Shown here piece after piece: positions 44,120 to 54,320 of a DNA stretch of 64,000 nt. The stretch is from positions 5,084,001 to 5,148,000 of the forward strand of contig OZ240210.1 in assembly GCA_965197495.1 (NCBI GenBank), written 5' to 3'. The notes under the pieces were generated by a model that made no database searches, was not told where the DNA came from, and saw only the letters and a program-made list of their open reading frames with translations. The stretch is from SMYC01 sp965197495. GTDB taxonomy: Bacteria > Acidobacteriota > Vicinamibacteria > Marinacidobacterales > SMYC01. A program made the position numbers and the translations under genes. Numbering within the stretch: the first letter of the stretch is position 1; every line of letters begins with the position of its first letter.

Positions 44120-45700
44120 CTACCTTGCAAGGGGGGGCGCCAGCGGCGGCGGCTTGCGACGCCGCGACGCTTGCTCGTAGGAGTAGGCGAAGTTCAAGAG
44201 CATCGCTTCGGTAAACGGCCGCCCCAAAAACTCGAGGCCGGCCGGCAGCGCGTCCGTCGTGAATCCGGCCGGCACCGTCAACGCGGGAAAGCCCGTCATG
44301 GGGCTCAGAGCCCGGTTGCGGCCTAAACCATACTCGTCTTTGGGCTCAGGATTCGTGAGAGCGTCCGCGGGGATCACGCTTGGTTGGTGGTCGGATGTCG
44401 CGTAGACGAGCGCGTCGAGCTCGTGATCCGCCATCACCTTTAACACGCCGCGCCTCAGCTCTTCCTTGGCCAACAAGACTTGCAAGTGGCCGGCGTCGCT
44501 CGTCTTCCTCCCAACCGCCCTGATCAGACTGCTCGCTCGCCACGGCGTGACTTTTCCCGACAAGAGGATCTCTTGAAGAGTCTTTACTGGGGAGTTTCCG
44601 TGCTCTTCCAAATAGGCATTCATCGCCTGCTCGGTCTCGAAGCGCCTCCCCGATCTTTCGAAGAGCTCTGCCATGTTCGGGATCACGACGGGGTCGATGA
44701 GCTGGGCGCCCGACGAGCGCAAATCGGAAATGGCGGCATCGATCACGGCCCGGACCTTTTTATAGTCGTCGGTTTCGGGGTCGGTCTTGTTATCCATGGG
44801 CTCGCGAATGACGCCGATGCGCGCCCCTTTCAGCCCGTCCTCACGAAGACCGCTCGCGTACGAGTCCGGAACCTGTCCGACAGCATAGGCCGTCAGCGCG
44901 TCGTTTTCGTCGTAGCCCGCGATGACGTCCAAGAGTGCAGCCGCGTCGCTTACGGTACGCGTCATCGGGCCCAAGGTGTCGGTGGCCGGCACCGCCGGCA
45001 TCATGCCGTGACGACTCACGAGCGGGACGGTCGGCCTCAGACCGACGAGGCAGTTGGCGGCTGCAGGGCCTCGAATGGAACCTCTGGTATCTTCTCCAAT
45101 GCCGACCATGCCGAAGTTGGCCGCGATGCCGCTACCCGTGCCGCCGGAGGAGCCGCTCGGATTCCGGTCGGGGTCATAAGCGTTCCGGATCATGCCGAAG
45201 GCCGAACCGACATAGCGCGAAGCGAACTCGCCCATAGTGCTCTTGGCTAGGATGATGGCTCCGGCGCTTTTCATCTTCAGGACGATGGTCGCGTCTCTTT
45301 CCGGGACGAAGTCCTCGAAGAGCACGGAACCGTAGCTCGTCGGCAGATCACTCGTCTCAACTTGATCCTTGAGGAGCACCGGGATGCAGTGGAGCGAGCC
45401 AACGAAACCCAAAGACGCGAAGCTTGCGTCCAGCTCGTCGGCTAGCTCGAGGGCGCGCGGGTTGATCGTCTGGATGGTGTTCAAATTGGGACCTTTCTTG
45501 TCGTAGGCTTCGATGCGGTCCAAGTACATTTGTACGAGATCGCGGCACTTCAGCGCGCCCGCGGTCATGGCTGCGTGAACGTCATCGATGGTGGCCTCCT
45601 CGAGCTGGAACTGTCCCGATGGACTCGACTGTGCGCCGGCGATACCGAACGCCAGCAAGAACCACACTGCTGTGTGGGCTAACCACGATCTAAGTTTCAT
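44120..45700 (-). CDS. Secreted amidase, amidase-signature family
   Basis: 526 residues from ATG 45700, preceded by AAGGAGAACGGCGT; the frame is open 27 codons further but the signal peptide (MKLRSWLAHTAVWFLLAFGIAGAQ) fixes the start. Ser-cisSer-Lys triad: Lys in CIPVLLKDQVET, the cis-Ser in NPSGSSGGTGSGIAA, and the nucleophile Ser in GIGEDTRGSIRGPAAANCLVGLRPT. LEFLGRPFTEAMLLNFAYSYEQAS closes the fold. It hydrolyses amides outside the cytoplasm; the substrate is unknown. Intact. Confidence 0.93.
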   Translation of the reverse strand: MKLRSWLAHTAVWFLLAFGIAGAQSSPSGQFQLEEATIDDVHAAMTAGALKCRDLVQMYLDRIEAYDKKGPNLNTIQTINPRALELADELDASFASLGFVGSLHCIPVLLKDQVETSDLPTSYGSVLFEDFVPERDATIVLKMKSAGAIILAKSTMGEFASRYVGSAFGMIRNAYDPDRNPSGSSGGTGSGIAANFGMVGIGEDTRGSIRGPAAANCLVGLRPTVPLVSRHGMMPAVPATDTLGPMTRTVSDAAALLDVIAGYDENDALTAYAVGQVPDSYASGLREDGLKGARIGVIREPMDNKTDPETDDYKKVRAVIDAAISDLRSSGAQLIDPVVIPNMAELFERSGRRFETEQAMNAYLEEHGNSPVKTLQEILLSGKVTPWRASSLIRAVGRKTSDAGHLQVLLAKEELRRGVLKVMADHELDALVYATSDHQPSVIPADALTNPEPKDEYGLGRNRALSPMTGFPALTVPAGFTTDALPAGLEFLGRPFTEAMLLNFAYSYEQASRRRKPPPLAPPLAR

Positions 45701-46011
45701 ACGCCGTTCTCCTTGCGTCGAGATCATATCAAAGGCGGTGCACGTAATCTCCTGTTCTTCGAGGCTTGGGATATGGCGCACGGGACGCGTTCTTTCCCGT
45801 CAACGTCGGTCACCTGGAACGGAGCGTCGCTTGTCCGTCATCATTATTAGTCCGCTGGTACAGTAAGGCCCGTGCGGCTCGGCGATGAGGACGATAGCGG
45901 ACTCGACGTAGGCGAAACGCTGCCAGGAACACGCGGCCTGTGGTTTCACGAGCTGGAGAACACAAGCTACGACTGCTCCCGCGGCGCGAGTTTCGCGACG
46001 ATAAAACTGCC
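45701..46011. other. Amidase upstream region and IS flank
   Basis: Holds the amidase leader and about 200 bp that probably belong to the 3' flank of the integrase-core element next door. No gene is recognised. Confidence 0.35.
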
Positions 46012-46164
46012 CTACGCTGCGTCGCTCCACGCGTAGCGGTGGTGCAGTCCACCAACTCTCGGCAGCGTGACAACTTTCGCCGTGGGTGACGGTCGCGGCG
46101 TGATGAGTCTCTCGTTCGGCGTGTCTTTTTCGAGCCCCAAGTGGCAACGATCCTCGTGGTAGTA

Positions 46165-46170
46165 GCTGAT
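46165..46170. repeat. RIT flank GCTGAT
   Basis: Left 6-bp flank; the right flank 49791-49796 is GTTGAT. Collapsing them restores the transposase reading frame. Confidence 0.7.
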
Positions 46171-46200
46171 TTATGCCGAGTACCGGATTATGCCGCGTAG
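46171..46200. repeat. RIT left terminal inverted repeat
   Basis: Two TTATGCCG half-sites 17 bp apart; 28 of 29 bases match the complement of 49735-49763. Confidence 0.9.
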
Positions 46201-46274
46201 GGGTGGTGCGCGTTGGATCGATGCACGGTTGGCGCGGGTTTTGCGCGGTTGAAGGCATTCTCTACGCGGCATAA

Positions 46275-47489
46275 TCAAAGGCTCTCCAAGAAGGCGAGTA
46301 GCTGGTCCTGAGGGCGGAAGTGTCCAGGCCTTGTATTGGGCAGAGCGGTCTTTGCGAGCGCACGTTCCTTGATGGCGAGATCTGCGTGCAGATAGATCTG
46401 AGTGGTCTCGACAGATTCGTGCCCAAGCCAAAGGGCGATGACGCTGGTGTCGACCCCAGCCTCGAGGAGCTGAACGGCGGTGGTGTGGCGCAGGACGTGG
46501 GGGGATACGTTTTTGTTGATGAGAGCCGGGCACTTCTTGCAAGCGGCGGCGGCGTGCTTTTTGACGAGCCGTTCGACGGCGTCGCGGCTCAGGACGCCGC
46601 CGCGACGGCTGGGGAACAGCGGCTCAGCTGGAGTTGCACGTTGTTGCTTAATGTCCCACTCGGGGATGGTTGAAATCCCTCGCCTTTAGGCGAAGCCTTT
46701 AGGAGGCTTGGGGTACGATCCCCAGGTGAAAGGATATCGTAAATCATCGCACACGACGTACCAGTTAAACTATCACTTCGTATTTATCACGAAGTACCGC
46801 AAGCCGGCCTTGAGAGGGGATGTAGCGATTCGTCTCCGGGATCTCATCCGGGAGATCTGTGCTCGGAACCAGATAGAAATACTGAAGGGTCATGTGCGGC
46901 CTGAGCACGTGCACCTGTTGCTGAGCGTGCCGCCGAATTTGTCGCCGAGTCGAGTGATGCAGTTGATCAAGGGTAAGATATCTTCGCACTTCAGCTGGAT
47001 GAGCTCCGAGACACGAAGTCCGGTTTGGATCATCGTGAGCAGGAGCGCATGGTCTCGGCATCCGATCCAACAGTTTCTATCGGGAGCTTCGAGTAGGGCA
47101 TCGATCTCGGTGCGGTTCAAGAAGCAGACGAGGTTTTTGTCAAAGCGCTTATGCGGGATGGCGAGGACGCGTTGAATGAGGGCGCCATGGGCCGGCTCTC
47201 TTAACGCGATGAAGCGGAAAAAGGAGTGGATGGCGGCGAGGCGAGTGTTGCGAGTTCCGACGCTATTGTTCCGTTCCGTTTCCAGGTGATCGAGAAACGA
47301 GGCAACGAAAGGAGCATCGATATCGGTGAGGAGTAGCGCGGAGGGTGCTTTGAGGAGATGTTTTTCGGCGAAGGTGAGGAGGAGGCGAAAAGTGTCGCGA
47401 TAAGAAGCGATGGTGTTGGGGCTAGCCTGCTGTTGCCGGAGTAGTCGATCGAGAAAAAGCGCTTCGAGCAAAGGCGAGAGAGTGGTCAT
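46275..47489 (-). pseudogene. ritC: Third tyrosine recombinase of the RIT element, disrupted by IS200
   Basis: ATG 47489 overlaps the second gene's stop. The N-terminal SAM-like domain (LDRLLRQQQASPNTIASYRDTFRLLL) is complete, and the catalytic domain starts with LLLTMIQTGLRVSELIQLKCEDI (first Arg). At 46978 the coding sequence meets the 5' half of an IS200-like element (46648-46978). Beyond it the gene resumes as QQRATPAEPLFPSRRGG...SPHVLRHTTAVQLLEAG...LGHESVETTQIYLHADL, with H-x-x-R, His and Tyr. About 25-30 codons are missing, so it is not translatable as one protein. Confidence 0.88.
46648..46978 (+). pseudogene. 5' half of IS200/IS605 TnpA element
   Basis: Nearly identical (a few differences) to 41241-41571, including the CTTTAG hairpins and the HVHLLL motif, but ends at LIKGK before the catalytic tyrosine. 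The other half of the element and a piece of ritC were deleted together. Confidence 0.9.
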
Positions 47490-48409
47490 GGCAGTTTCTC
47501 CATAGCGCGTTCGAGTCGTTTTCCGGCAAGCGCCATCAGATCAGGAGTAGCGGTCAGATACCAGTAGGTTGGTGTTGGACTGACATGACCGAGGTAGGTC
47601 GACAAAGAAGGCAGTCTCGGCTCGACGTCTAAACCGGCTTCGTACCAGCGGCGAATCGTCTTGACTGCGAACGAGTGGCGCAGGTCGTGAATCCGAGGTC
47701 GGCGGGGGCGGCAGTGATTCAGACCAGCTCTTTTCCGGAGTCTCAAAAAGTTGGCGTGTACGTTTTGGCTGATGAGCCGCGTTGCCGAGGTAGAGAGTAA
47801 GAAGCTCGGTGCTCGTGGTCGTGAGATGAACTCATTGCGTTGCTCAGCGTAGGTGCGTATCGCATCCCGACTCGTCGAATGGAGCGGTAGTTCTCGCGAC
47901 TTCTTGAATTTGGAGTCTCGGACGAAGAGCACCGCGTTGTTGCAGTCGACGTCATCACGGTCGAGCCTGAGGGCCTCGCCAAGGCGCATTCCAGTGACAG
48001 CAAGCAGGCCAAACAAGGTGGTGTAGGTGGCGGCCATCAAAGGATGTGGAATCACCTGGGCTTCGCCGAGCAGAGCTGTAACGTCCTCATCCGAGTAGAT
48101 ATACGGCTCGTATCGAATCTTGCGGTACGGGATCAGCTCGGCAGGTGGAACTTCGTGCCGTGGGTCCGATGCGTGCAGATACCGCGCGAAACCACGCACG
48201 GCGATGCGGCGGTTAGCGTGCGTGATGGACGCGACGTTGTTCGACTGGATGGCCCAATCCAAAGCCAACGCTGTCGTCACGATCGAGGAATGCTGTTGTT
48301 GCGCGTATTCGACGAAGTTGCGGAGCAGGTGCTCGTTTGTGTCAAGTTTGAAGCCGAGAGCACGACGAACAGCCAAGTAGGAGTCGAGAGCGAGTCCAAG
48401 CGCGTTCAT
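47486..48409 (-). CDS. ritB: Second tyrosine recombinase of the RIT element
   Basis: 307 residues, intact. Catalytic residues are seen as Arg in LLAVTGMRLGEALRLDRDDVD, His-x-x-Arg in RIHDLRHSFAVKT, His in STYLGHVSPT and the nucleophile Tyr in TPTYWYLTATPDL. ATG 48409 overlaps the stop of ritA by four bases and its own stop overlaps the start of ritC, so the three are translationally coupled. Confidence 0.92.
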   Translation of the reverse strand: MNALGLALDSYLAVRRALGFKLDTNEHLLRNFVEYAQQQHSSIVTTALALDWAIQSNNVASITHANRRIAVRGFARYLHASDPRHEVPPAELIPYRKIRYEPYIYSDEDVTALLGEAQVIPHPLMAATYTTLFGLLAVTGMRLGEALRLDRDDVDCNNAVLFVRDSKFKKSRELPLHSTSRDAIRTYAEQRNEFISRPRAPSFLLSTSATRLISQNVHANFLRLRKRAGLNHCRPRRPRIHDLRHSFAVKTIRRWYEAGLDVEPRLPSLSTYLGHVSPTPTYWYLTATPDLMALAGKRLERAMEKLP

Positions 48410-49620
48410 GCCTCACCCCCTGGCCATGGCTGTGCCAGCTCCCGCAAAGTGGAGTGGTCGACTTTGGCGTAGATGGCAGTCGTATCGATGCTTCGATGTC
48501 GCAGAACAAGCGCAACGTCGGTGAGCGATGTTCCGTTGCGGAGCATCTGCGTTGCTGCAGTATGGCGGAGACGATGACTGCTGATTCTCCGTAGACCCGC
48601 ACGCGCTGAGGCCGCAGCGACGATCCCAGTGACGCGACCGCGAGATAAACGCCGATAGGGTGCCCGGCTCGTAAGAAAAAATGCTCTAGATTCTGAGAGT
48701 GAGGATGGCCGTCCCCGTTTCAGATATCCGGCAATCGCTTGTCCAACATCGCTGGGCAGAGGTAGCCGCTCATCACTATGGCCTTTGCCATGGAGGATGA
48801 GCTCACCTGCTCGCCAATCGATATCGTCGAGTTGGAGGGCCGCGACTTCACAGCTGCGAAGTCCGAGTCGCGAGAGCAAAACCAGGATGGCGAAATCACG
48901 GCGACCCACGTGGCGGCGGCGATCGCAGCTGTTCAGAAGTAGCCGAAGCTCTCGAGATGAAATGAACTTGGGCACGCCGGCTTGTCGCCAACCCGCGACG
49001 CCAGGCACTGCGCCTACAAGCTCGCGTTGGAGATCGCCTCGAAGATGCAGGAAGCGAAGTAACGAGCGTAACGCGGTCACCACAAGCTTTGTGGTGGCTA
49101 CGCTCGACGTTTTGGATTCGTGCAGTATGAACGTTGTGATGTCGTCTGCGCCGAGGCAGCCGAGTTCTACGCATTTCGAGTCAAACCCGTGGGATAGGAA
49201 TTTCTCAGCATACTGACGGTAACAGCGGGCCGTCGAGACTTGGAGCCCGCGCTCTTTGAGAAGGAAGTGCTCGTATTCATCCAAGAGCTCTTCGACCGTG
49301 TTGCGCGTCACCAGAACTTCCGGAATCGACACAACGCCTTCGGCCTCCAGATACTGCAATATCGGTCTGAGCGACAACGGTGTGAGATGACTCTTGTAAC
49401 CAGCTTGTCTCCTATCGCCAAAAAACGCCTCGATGCTTTCACGCGTGAGATCGCTCAGCCGCAGCCCAGCGGCAACAAGCCAACGGCTCAGATGGCTCAC
49501 CAGATGCAATAAGTCCTTGCTCGTACGCGGTCTATAGCCCTGCGCAAGCAGGTGTGACCAAACTCTGCCGACGAAAGGCACGAGTGGGCCGTTAATACGG
49601 ATGCGCGGTATTGTCGTCAT
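48406..49620 (-). CDS. ritA: First tyrosine recombinase of the RIT element
   Basis: 404 residues, intact. The N-terminal arm-binding region is followed by a SAM-like domain (TVEELLDEYEHFLLKERGLQVSTARCYRQYAEKF). Catalytic residues are Arg in LSRLGLRSCEVAALQLDDID, His-x-x-Arg in SSHRLRHTAATQML, His in LRHRSIDTT and Tyr in AIYAKVDHSTL. ATG 49620 has AAGGAGG seven bases upstream, directly behind a strong hairpin. First gene of the operon. Confidence 0.93.
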   Translation of the reverse strand: MTTIPRIRINGPLVPFVGRVWSHLLAQGYRPRTSKDLLHLVSHLSRWLVAAGLRLSDLTRESIEAFFGDRRQAGYKSHLTPLSLRPILQYLEAEGVVSIPEVLVTRNTVEELLDEYEHFLLKERGLQVSTARCYRQYAEKFLSHGFDSKCVELGCLGADDITTFILHESKTSSVATTKLVVTALRSLLRFLHLRGDLQRELVGAVPGVAGWRQAGVPKFISSRELRLLLNSCDRRRHVGRRDFAILVLLSRLGLRSCEVAALQLDDIDWRAGELILHGKGHSDERLPLPSDVGQAIAGYLKRGRPSSLSESRAFFLTSRAPYRRLSRGRVTGIVAAASARAGLRRISSHRLRHTAATQMLRNGTSLTDVALVLRHRSIDTTAIYAKVDHSTLRELAQPWPGGEA

Positions 49621-49624
49621 AGGA

Positions 49625-49651
49625 CCTCCTTCCCCGGCATTGGCCGGGAAG
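49625..49651 (-). promoter_or_regulatory. Hairpin abutting the ritA ribosome-binding site
   Basis: On the minus strand CTTCCCGGC and GCCGGGGAAG pair around CAAT; the 3' arm runs into AAGGAGG. It may modulate recombinase translation or terminate incoming transcripts. Confidence 0.5.
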
Positions 49652-49734
49652 GCGTCACCATGACACGAGAAAACAGATAGTTTTATGCCGACTAGAAATC
49701 CGCTAAAGACAGCGCCAAAGCGCCTCAGGCCACT

Positions 49735-49790
49735 CTACGCGGCATAATCCGGTAGTCGGCATACATCCGCTTATGCCGATATCGGCATAA
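49735..49790. repeat. RIT right end: inverted repeat plus 20-bp palindrome
   Basis: 49735-49763 is the partner of the left repeat. 49771-49790 is the perfect palindrome TTATGCCGATATCGGCATAA, a likely recombinase dimer site at the element boundary. Confidence 0.88.
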
Positions 49791-50687
49791 GTTGATGTAC
49801 AAGCGCATGAGCCGTACGAGATGGCGCTCGCCGAGGACTACGACATGCTCAAGGAGCTCGCGGCGACAGTTTCCGATCCAGCGCTCAGCGGTACCGTTTT
49901 GCCAAGGGCTCCGATAAGAAATGCGAACAGGCTTTGTGCCCATGGCCCTTATGAACTCAACCACCGCAGGGCTGAAGATCGAGTCGCGGTCAAAAACCAA
50001 GTATCGTGGCGCCGTGTCGTATGGGAACGCTTCGCGCAGTTGCTGAATTACCCACGCTGACGTGGGGTGGAACGTTGCGTTGAAGTGCAAGATATGGCGA
50101 CGGCCGTGCTCGATGACGAAGAAGCCGTACAGCAGTCGAAGCGACGCGGTCGGCACGGTGAACAGATCCATTGCGGCGATGTCGTCCTTGTGGTTGCGCA
50201 AGAACGCTACCCATCGCTTCACTTGGTCGGGCTCGGCTGGGCGTCGCCGCATGTATCGCGACACAGTCATTTCACTGATGACGAATCCGAGCTTCTTGAG
50301 CTCGGCGTGGATACGAGGTGCGCCCCAGCCGTCTTGCGACATCGTGCGGATGAGGTGACGGATCTCGGCATCAATCCGAGGTCGGCCTGGTTAGCGTCTG
50401 CACGAGATCCGAGTCCAGTATCGTCGGAATCGATCCCGATTCCACCGGGCGACTATGTCTGCGTTGACGATGACCAAGCGGCTCGCCCACGCCGGCCACG
50501 AGCTTCGGAGCGCAACCCAGAATCCGCGGTCCGTGTCGTCGAGCGGTGGCCGGGGGCGCTCCTTCTTGAGCGCCGTCACCTGCTGCCGCAGAGCAAGGTT
50601 TTCAATTACGAGGTCGGCGCGCCGCCGACACACCGCCCGCAACGCCCGGGCGCCGAGGGAGACGAGGAATACGAGAATACGGAGCAT

Positions 50688-50960
50688 TGCGCGGCGGAGT
50701 GTGCTCTTTCTGCCTCCTAATCTCAAGCAGGAGATCCTCCTCCGGCTGGGGCGACAGCCGTGCGTAAGTCTCTGATTTCAAACGCGGACGGATACATTGA
50801 TGATGCACAGGTTCATTTGGCTTATGGAACGAAAAGAAAAATTGATTGGTATCTACTCGCCTACCCGGCGTAGGACCGTCGCGGATGTGGTGTACATTCC
50901 GGGGCGGTATGTACGTATCTACCTACCTCAATCCTGATTTACTTGCGAGAGGGGAACGCT
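50688..50960 (+). other. Upstream region of the TonB-dependent receptor
   Basis: Contains the end of the transposon relic and then about 150 AT-richer bases before the receptor start. No gene; promoter boxes are not clear. Confidence 0.35.
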
Positions 50961-53158
50961 ATGGCAGTATTTAGGGCACTCTACAAACCGCGGCGGGGCG
51001 CTACAAATCGCGAGAATCGCCGGGCGTGCGGCCGACGATTGCTCGTGGCAGCCGTCGTGGCATTTTGTTTGGTTGGGACGCTGCCCCTCTGGGCACAAAC
51101 TGACATCTTCGGTACGATCGACGGCCGGGTCCGAGACGCAACCGGCGGCGTGTGCCGGGAGCGTCGGTGGAGCTGAGCTCGCCTGCCATGATCGGAGGTA
51201 ACCGGGTGGCGGTGACCGACGAGAACGGACGATATCGGTTCGTGAGACTCCCGGTGGGCGCATACTCGGTGACGTTCTCGCTGCAGGGGTTCGCGACGGT
51301 CAAGCGCGAGGGGGTCATCGTCAATGCGGGGTTTACCGCCACCATCAACCCCGAACTGACGGTGGCCGCGTTGGAAGAAACGGTCACCGTGACGGGCGAG
51401 TCTCCGATCGTGGACGTGCGGAGCACCACGCAGCAGCTCGTTCTGGATGACTCGGTCATCGACGCCCTTCCCAGCGCGCGTAGCATGTTTGACATGACGA
51501 AATTCATCACCGGGGCTTCGACCTCCCGGCCCGATGTCGGCGGCAACACGACGATCATCTACACGGCCATCCAGATTCACGGCAGCGCCAGCTCGGATCG
51601 AACCTATCACCGGGACGGTGTCTGGCTGGGGGGCTACTTCGGCAGCGGTGACGCGCCCAAGGCCACCCAATCGGTCGGCGCTCAGGAGGAAATGACCTAT
51701 CAGACGACCGCGATTCCCGCCTCGGTGAAGGTCGGCGGCATGGCGATCACCATGGTCTCGAAGTCGGGCGGCAACGATTTTAGCGGCTCGGTTTTCGCTT
51801 CGGGCTTGAACGAATCGATGCAGTCTTCGAACCTCGACCAGGAGTTGATGGACCAGGGTGTCACGGCGACGAGTGGGATGAAGAAGGCCTACGGCATCGA
51901 CGCCACCTTCGGCGGACCCTTCAAGCGGGACAAGCTCTGGTTCTTCGGATCCTACCGAATTTTTTCGGTCAACACTCTGCGGGCGAACCAGTTCTTCCCG
52001 GAAGGCACGAGTTTCTTTGGAGACGACGTCGGCGGCCTGCAACTGTTCGAATTCATCCGGAAGGGCCAGCAGGACTTCAAGCTCACCTACCAGGCGAACC
52101 CCAACAACAAGATCAGCTTCTCGATCACGCACGAGAACGCCTTAAGGCCGACTCGGCCACAGGGCGCGAGCTTCGTCGAGTTCGAGGCCACGGCCTACAA
52201 CATCACCGAGCCCAGGAACTGGTTCTTCATTGCCAACTACACGGGGACGGTCGGAGATTCTTTGATCCTCGAGGGAAAGTATTCGAACATGGATTACAAA
52301 TTCTCCTCGAGTCCCCAGGACGGGCAAACCGGAGCTCCCTGCCTGGACTTCGTGAACTCGATACTCACTTGCGCAAGCATCCGACACAGTTTCGCCGGTC
52401 CGGCAGTCAACGCTTATCATGGGTCGGCCACCTGGCTGGGCGAGGACCGGAATGTAGCCCTCCGTCGGCACCGCGAGATTCCGGCTGGCTCGCAGATCCC
52501 GATACTCCCTCCGGTGGTACATCACCGACACGGCCAGATTGGGGGCCAGCTCATGCTCGACCCCCAGACTGACTCGTTGTTGTGGGGCCGCCTCACATCG
52601 GAGGCGTACGTCGTCGTGAGGCCGCCGCTAAACCCCCGGCAGCGGCTGAGCTCATCCGCCGTAGCCGTCCGGTCACCGTTCAGATCGTCCCAGGCGCAAC
52701 GGTTGCTCTGCAAGAAGAGAGGATTGACACCCTGCTGCACGGTGGTGAAAGGCAGCTTCAGCAAGTACGTGGGCAACGAGGCATCGGGCCGTCCGCAACG
52801 ACGAGCCGCACCAGTTCAAGCTGTCGGGTAACATCCTGCTGCCGGGAGAGATCAACCTCAGCGGATTCTTCATGGCCTACACTGGCCACTCGCGCCAGCG
52901 GACTGTGAGTTTCGGCCGGTCGACCGTGCCGGACCTTACCCGCTCCTCCCAGAGGATCAGACTCGAGCGGAACGACGACAGCCGCTACGACAACGTGTCC
53001 TTGCTCGATCTCCGCATTGGGCGGGTCTTCCAGGCTGGGGCAGTGCGCCTCGAGCCCTTCATCGACCTCTACAACATATTCAACGCCAACACGATCCTGA
53101 CCCAGGCGACGTCGCGGGCGGTACGTGTCAACAACTTTGAGACACTCGCGAGCTGCAT

Positions 53159-54292
53159 TTAGTGAGCCTCGATTGGCGTCGGGAGGCTCGTGGCGCCGGT
53201 GCGGTCCACATCTGCATCGATCGAGATATCGTTTCGTGGAGCAGAAAAAGGGGGTACCCCAGGTATGGACGCCGCCGCGAGAGTGGCTTGTGCGGCATTC
53301 AGGAGCGTCGTTTTCTCCGTCGGCGGGTTGATCCAAGCCTGAGGAGGCAAAACGGGAGGTTGTGGCGTTCCGCGAACGAAGCGTTCGGGATGAGTCCGAT
53401 GAGCTTCGAGAAGGATCTGGCGCCGAGCGGTGGTGAGCTGTTCGGCGCGACCATAGTGAACGTCGGCCGGCGTCATGAAGCCGATTCCTGAGTGCCGGTG
53501 CTCGTAGTTGTAGTAGTCGAAGAAACCGCCGCAGAACAGCCGGCCGTCTTCGGCGGAACCAAAACGGCTCGGAAACTGAGGACAGTACTTCATCGTCTTG
53601 AACTGGGACTCGGAGTAGGGATTGTCGTTCGAGACATAAGGTCTGGAGTGGGTCTTGGTAACTCCGAGGTCAGCCAGGAGCAGAGCCACGGGCTTGCTTC
53701 TCATCGAGCTGCCACGGTCCGCGTGAAGGGTGAGCTGGTCGGGTTCAATGTCCTGCTTGCGACAGCTCTCGGCGATGAGGCGTTGCGCGAGCGCCGCACT
53801 TTCTCGGTGAGCCAGCATCCAGCCAACCACGTAGCGGGAGAAGATGTCGAGGATGACGTAGAGGTAGTAGTAGGTCCACTTGACGGGGCCACGAAGCTTC
53901 GTAATATCCCACGACCAAACCTGGTTGGGCGCTTCGGCCAGCAGCTCCGGCTTCGTGTAGTTCGGATGGCGCCGTTGGTTCCGGCGCTCTCGGACCTCGC
54001 CGTGCTCCTCCAAAATCCGATACATCGTGCGAATCGAGCAGAGGTAGGTTCCCTCGTCCAGAAGCGTGGCCCACACCTGGGCGGGCGCCTTGTCGACGAA
54101 CCGCTCACAGTGCAAGGCCCCGAGGACTTCCTCGCGCTCAGTCTCGTCGAGGGCTCGGTGCGGCCGAGGACGCCGCTTCGGTTCGGGCGTCACCTGGCGC
54201 CTGCGATACAGCGTGGAACGAGCCACACCCAGAGCCTCGCAGGCTTCCGTCGTCTGCCCAATCTGCCCCGCCAGCTCCTCGGCCGCCACCAT
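53159..54292 (-). CDS. IS3 family transposase OrfB
   Basis: 377 residues from ATG 54292 (MVAAEELAGQIGQTTEACEALGVARSTLYRRR). The rve domain includes NQVWSWDITKLRGP (Asp), LTLHADRGSSMRSKPVALLLADLG (Asp) and YVSNDNPYSESQFKTMKY (Glu). Start ATG overlaps the ancestral OrfA stop (TGATG), a typical coupling arrangement. Intact. Confidence 0.9.
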   Translation of the reverse strand: MVAAEELAGQIGQTTEACEALGVARSTLYRRRQVTPEPKRRPRPHRALDETEREEVLGALHCERFVDKAPAQVWATLLDEGTYLCSIRTMYRILEEHGEVRERRNQRRHPNYTKPELLAEAPNQVWSWDITKLRGPVKWTYYYLYVILDIFSRYVVGWMLAHRESAALAQRLIAESCRKQDIEPDQLTLHADRGSSMRSKPVALLLADLGVTKTHSRPYVSNDNPYSESQFKTMKYCPQFPSRFGSAEDGRLFCGGFFDYYNYEHRHSGIGFMTPADVHYGRAEQLTTARRQILLEAHRTHPERFVRGTPQPPVLPPQAWINPPTEKTTLLNAAQATLAAASIPGVPPFSAPRNDISIDADVDRTGATSLPTPIEAH

Positions 54293-54320
54293 CAGTCGTT
54301 CTCGTAGCTGTCGAGTGGAT

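Larger units (their letters stand above)
46171..49790 (-). mobile_element. RIT element (recombinases in trio)
   Basis: 3620 bp carrying three overlapping tyrosine-recombinase genes and no passengers. Its ends are built from repeats of TTATGCCG: a 29-bp inverted repeat (46172-46200 with 49735-49763, one mismatch), a further copy at 46260-46276 and a 20-bp perfect palindrome at 49771-49790. It is inserted in a transposase gene with 6-bp flanks GCTGAT/GTTGAT. Confidence 0.9.
46012..50687 (-). pseudogene. Integrase-core transposase split by a RIT element and by an in-frame stop
   Basis: N-terminal part 50687-50391: LVIENLALRQQVTALKKERPRPPLDD, then TAA in frame, then PGRPRIDAEIRHLIRT. The rve core runs 50342-49797 with AAMDLFTVPT, FDRDSIFSPAVVEFI and PWQNGTAERWIGNCRREL. 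At LYIN the gene is interrupted and resumes at 46164 (YYHEDRCHLGLEKDTPNER...GGLHHRYAW), ending 46012. The copy at 55315 shows the uninterrupted order. Dead twice over. Confidence 0.88.

Noticed and set aside
46171..49790. CRISPR-like array from the repeated TTATGCCG units
   Set aside because: The repeats are too few, short, and in inverted orientation at the ends of a recombinase element; no spacers and no cas genes.
52430..52740. Invertible promoter or shufflon-type switch in the receptor
   Set aside because: I find no clear inverted repeats at the segment ends and no dedicated invertase beside it, and the gene is also destroyed elsewhere; a one-off inversion is more likely. Kept as a finding for the inversion itself only.
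52758..53336. 192-codon minus-strand frame
   Set aside because: Antisense to the conserved receptor C-terminal region; no family match.
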